64,000 bases of DNA from assembly GCF_014635325.1 (NCBI RefSeq), contig NZ_BMCT01000003.1, positions 310,001 to 374,000 of the forward strand. The letters are read 5' to 3'. The notes beneath the pieces are model-generated. The model had not been told where the DNA came from and did no database searches. It worked only from the letters and a program-made list of their open reading frames with translations. The stretch is from Azorhizobium oxalatiphilum (lineage in GTDB: Bacteria; Pseudomonadota; Alphaproteobacteria; Rhizobiales; Xanthobacteraceae). A program made the translations under genes and the position numbers. Each line of letters begins with the position of its first letter. Within the stretch, counting starts at the first letter, position 1. Shown here piece by piece: positions 62,422 through 64,000 of this stretch.

Positions 62422-64000
62422 ATGCTCGAGCCTGCCCGCGAAGTCTTTACACCTGTTGTGATCGGTCCCGCGCCCGCAGTGGCTGATGGGCCCCAGGTCT
62501 TCGCGCTGTCCGGCGGTGTGCTTCTCCTCATGTGGGATGCCAGTTCGCGGGTGTGGAGTTCTGCCCGGCTGGAGCCGGCGTCCGGTCCTGCCCTTGCACC
62601 GCTCGGCGCGTTGCGCCTGCAGCGCGAGGATGGCGGCACGCGCCTGCTGTTCGCGTTCCGCAAGCCGGCCGAAGCCCAGTCGCTCTCGCTGTTCGCCGGC
62701 GTGGTCGGCCAGAGCGTGGATGTCACCGTCGATCCGGCGGAGGACATGCCTGTCGCCCAGGCGGAGCAGTTGCTCAATGGCCTTACCCCGGCGGCGCGTG
62801 TGTCGCTGGTGACGACCGTCATGGAGACCTGGGCGAGCATCTTCCGGCTGCGGTCGAGCCGCTCCTTCAATCGCTTCGTCTACAACATCACCCGCGTCTG
62901 CGCCGGCAAGGCCGCCGTGGTGCGTGCCGTGGCGCGGCTTGACGGCAAAACGGCTCTGGTGGAGGGCGGCCTGCCGCCCGGCTCGGCCGCGCCCACCGCG
63001 TTGCATCTGATTTCGCCCGAGCGCTTCTCGCGCATCACCTCCGCGCCCAGAATCGGTTCGGCCGATGCGCGGGGGCAGCGGCGCTTCTATCTGGCGCTGG
63101 AAGGCGCCGACGACATGGGCGAGACGCTGATCCTGCTGACCGGCCCGAAATGGATGGCCGTGCGTCGCCTGGAATGGCCGGCCGGCCTTGGGTCTCTGGC
63201 CCGCTGGTGGCGGGCGCAGGGCAAGCCCGATCCGGTGCTCCGGGAATATGCGCTGGGCCTGGCCGCAAAGGGGTCTCCGGCGGCCCGCGCCGCCGCGCTG
63301 GAACTTCAGCTCCAGGCGCCGTTGCAGCCGCGTGCCCTGTCGGGCGGTTCGCATCTGCCCTCCGCCGAGCTTGATCTCGCGCTCTCCACCTCCGCCGGCC
63401 TGCTGGCGGGCGGCTGGGTGCGCGACCCCTTGTCCATGATCGAGGGCATCGATCTCATGGACGGCGAAACGGCCATCCCGTTGCACGGCATCCGCCATGA
63501 CTTTCCCGGTGTCGTCGGGCAGGGTGAGGAGGCCGTGCCGGTCAAGGGCTTCGTTGCGCTGACCGAAGGTTCCCTGCCGCTGCTCCAGCCGCGCTTCGCG
63601 CTTAATCTGAAGTCGGGCGAGCGACAGATCCTCATTCCGCCGCCCCAGCCGGTGGATCTCTCTGAAAAGCGCTCCCGCGCGCTCAAGGCGGTGCCGCCTC
63701 AGTTCCTGACCCCGGAGGTTCTCTCCGGCTGCCTAGCGCCCGCGCTCGCGGCGATCCAGAAAGATCTTCTGGCCGAGCTCGATGCGCCGCGCGTGATCAC
63801 CATCGGTGAGCGGGTGAAGGAACCCGATGTCTCCATCGTGGTGCCGCTCTATCGGGTGCTGGATTTCCTGCGCTTCCAGATCGGCGCCTTTGCCGCCGAT
63901 CGTGCGCTCAGGGCGCATGCGGAAGTGATCTATGTGCTGGATTCGCCCGAGCAGGCGGACGGCGTGGAACACCTCCTGCGCGGGCTTCACCTTCTCTACG
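62422..64000 (+). CDS. Large GT2-like glycosyltransferase, 3' end beyond the window (ExpE2-like position)
   Basis: At least 526 codons from ATG 62422, GAGGTG eight bases upstream, open to the window end. The first ~450 residues (MLEPAREVFTPVVIGPAPAV..., later FRLRSSRSFNRFVYNITRVC and KWMAVRRLEWPAGLGSLARW) match no family I recognise. From about residue 467 EPDVSIVVPLYRVLDFLRFQ begins a GT-A glycosyltransferase 2 fold (nucleotide-binding first strand). In S. meliloti expE2 follows expE1; the position here is the same. No signal peptide or helix in the part seen. Confidence 0.8.
   Translation, partial: MLEPAREVFTPVVIGPAPAVADGPQVFALSGGVLLLMWDASSRVWSSARLEPASGPALAPLGALRLQREDGGTRLLFAFRKPAEAQSLSLFAGVVGQSVDVTVDPAEDMPVAQAEQLLNGLTPAARVSLVTTVMETWASIFRLRSSRSFNRFVYNITRVCAGKAAVVRAVARLDGKTALVEGGLPPGSAAPTALHLISPERFSRITSAPRIGSADARGQRRFYLALEGADDMGETLILLTGPKWMAVRRLEWPAGLGSLARWWRAQGKPDPVLREYALGLAAKGSPAARAAALELQLQAPLQPRALSGGSHLPSAELDLALSTSAGLLAGGWVRDPLSMIEGIDLMDGETAIPLHGIRHDFPGVVGQGEEAVPVKGFVALTEGSLPLLQPRFALNLKSGERQILIPPPQPVDLSEKRSRALKAVPPQFLTPEVLSGCLAPALAAIQKDLLAELDAPRVITIGERVKEPDVSIVVPLYRVLDFLRFQIGAFAADRALRAHAEVIYVLDSPEQADGVEHLLRGLHLLY

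Overview
The window is high-GC, densely coded DNA from an alphaproteobacterium. GC-rich third positions, frequent GTG/TTG starts behind GGAG-type ribosome sites, a Nif11-type peptide, MarR/RTX exopolysaccharide-type genes and AGAGCATG...GATTGC-GCAATC intergenic palindromes suggest the order Hyphomicrobiales, possibly Xanthobacteraceae (inference, no database search). No CRISPR array, rRNA, insertion sequence or complete prophage was seen. One tRNA gene, tRNA-Lys(CTT), is present.

Layout. 1-13.5 kb: mostly housekeeping and small genes: DUF2019 fragment, YbhB/YbcL-like protein, small secreted Cys-rich protein with a near-consensus promoter, a thiamine-phosphate-synthase-like protein, two FAD monooxygenases, a sulfotransferase, a zinc-finger protein, a Nif11-like peptide, leuA with a probable leucine attenuator, an MFS exporter and a cupin. 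13.6-19.2 kb: a DUF6600 protein with a long Pro/Ala tail and a TctCBA tricarboxylate transporter. 19.4-24.4 kb: tRNA-Lys followed by a sparsely coded, partly decayed stretch with a Nif11-like double-glycine peptide, a tail-collar pseudogene remnant, a TM2 protein and a serine hydrolase. 24.4-28.8 kb: six tandem phage-tail-collar-domain genes plus a GNAT acetyltransferase. By sequence type the six genes run I-II-III-I-II-III, so the array is a duplicated three-gene cassette; the remnant at 21 kb is a type III gene of probably another cassette. 29.2-40.1 kb: two c-di-GMP enzymes, glutaminase, a TerC/CBS membrane protein, a GNAT, a VapBC-type toxin-antitoxin pair with a 30-bp perfect palindrome upstream, and a soluble MCP carrying PilZ. 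40.5-53.2 kb: hexuronate catabolism: SDR, UxuB-like reductase, UxaC, GntR, UxaA, a second GntR, a TRAP transporter (DctPQM), KduI, KduD and a KdgF-like cupin. 53.2-64 kb: surface polysaccharide/secretion: secreted propeller-like protein, polysaccharide pyruvyl transferase, GT4 glycosyltransferase, MarR regulator, type I secretion ABC and HlyD proteins, an RTX protein and a large GT2-like protein cut by the window end.

The last region has the gene order of the Sinorhizobium meliloti galactoglucan (EPS II) core: expG/wggR, expD1, expD2, expE1, expE2. Between the MarR and ABC genes lie four 11-bp-phased TTCAT half-sites resembling a PHO box, which fits the known phosphate control of EPS II. The two observations most worth following are the duplicated tail-collar triplet with GNAT (function unknown, no other phage genes) and this EPS II-like locus. 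Functional statements rest on motif reading of translated sequence.
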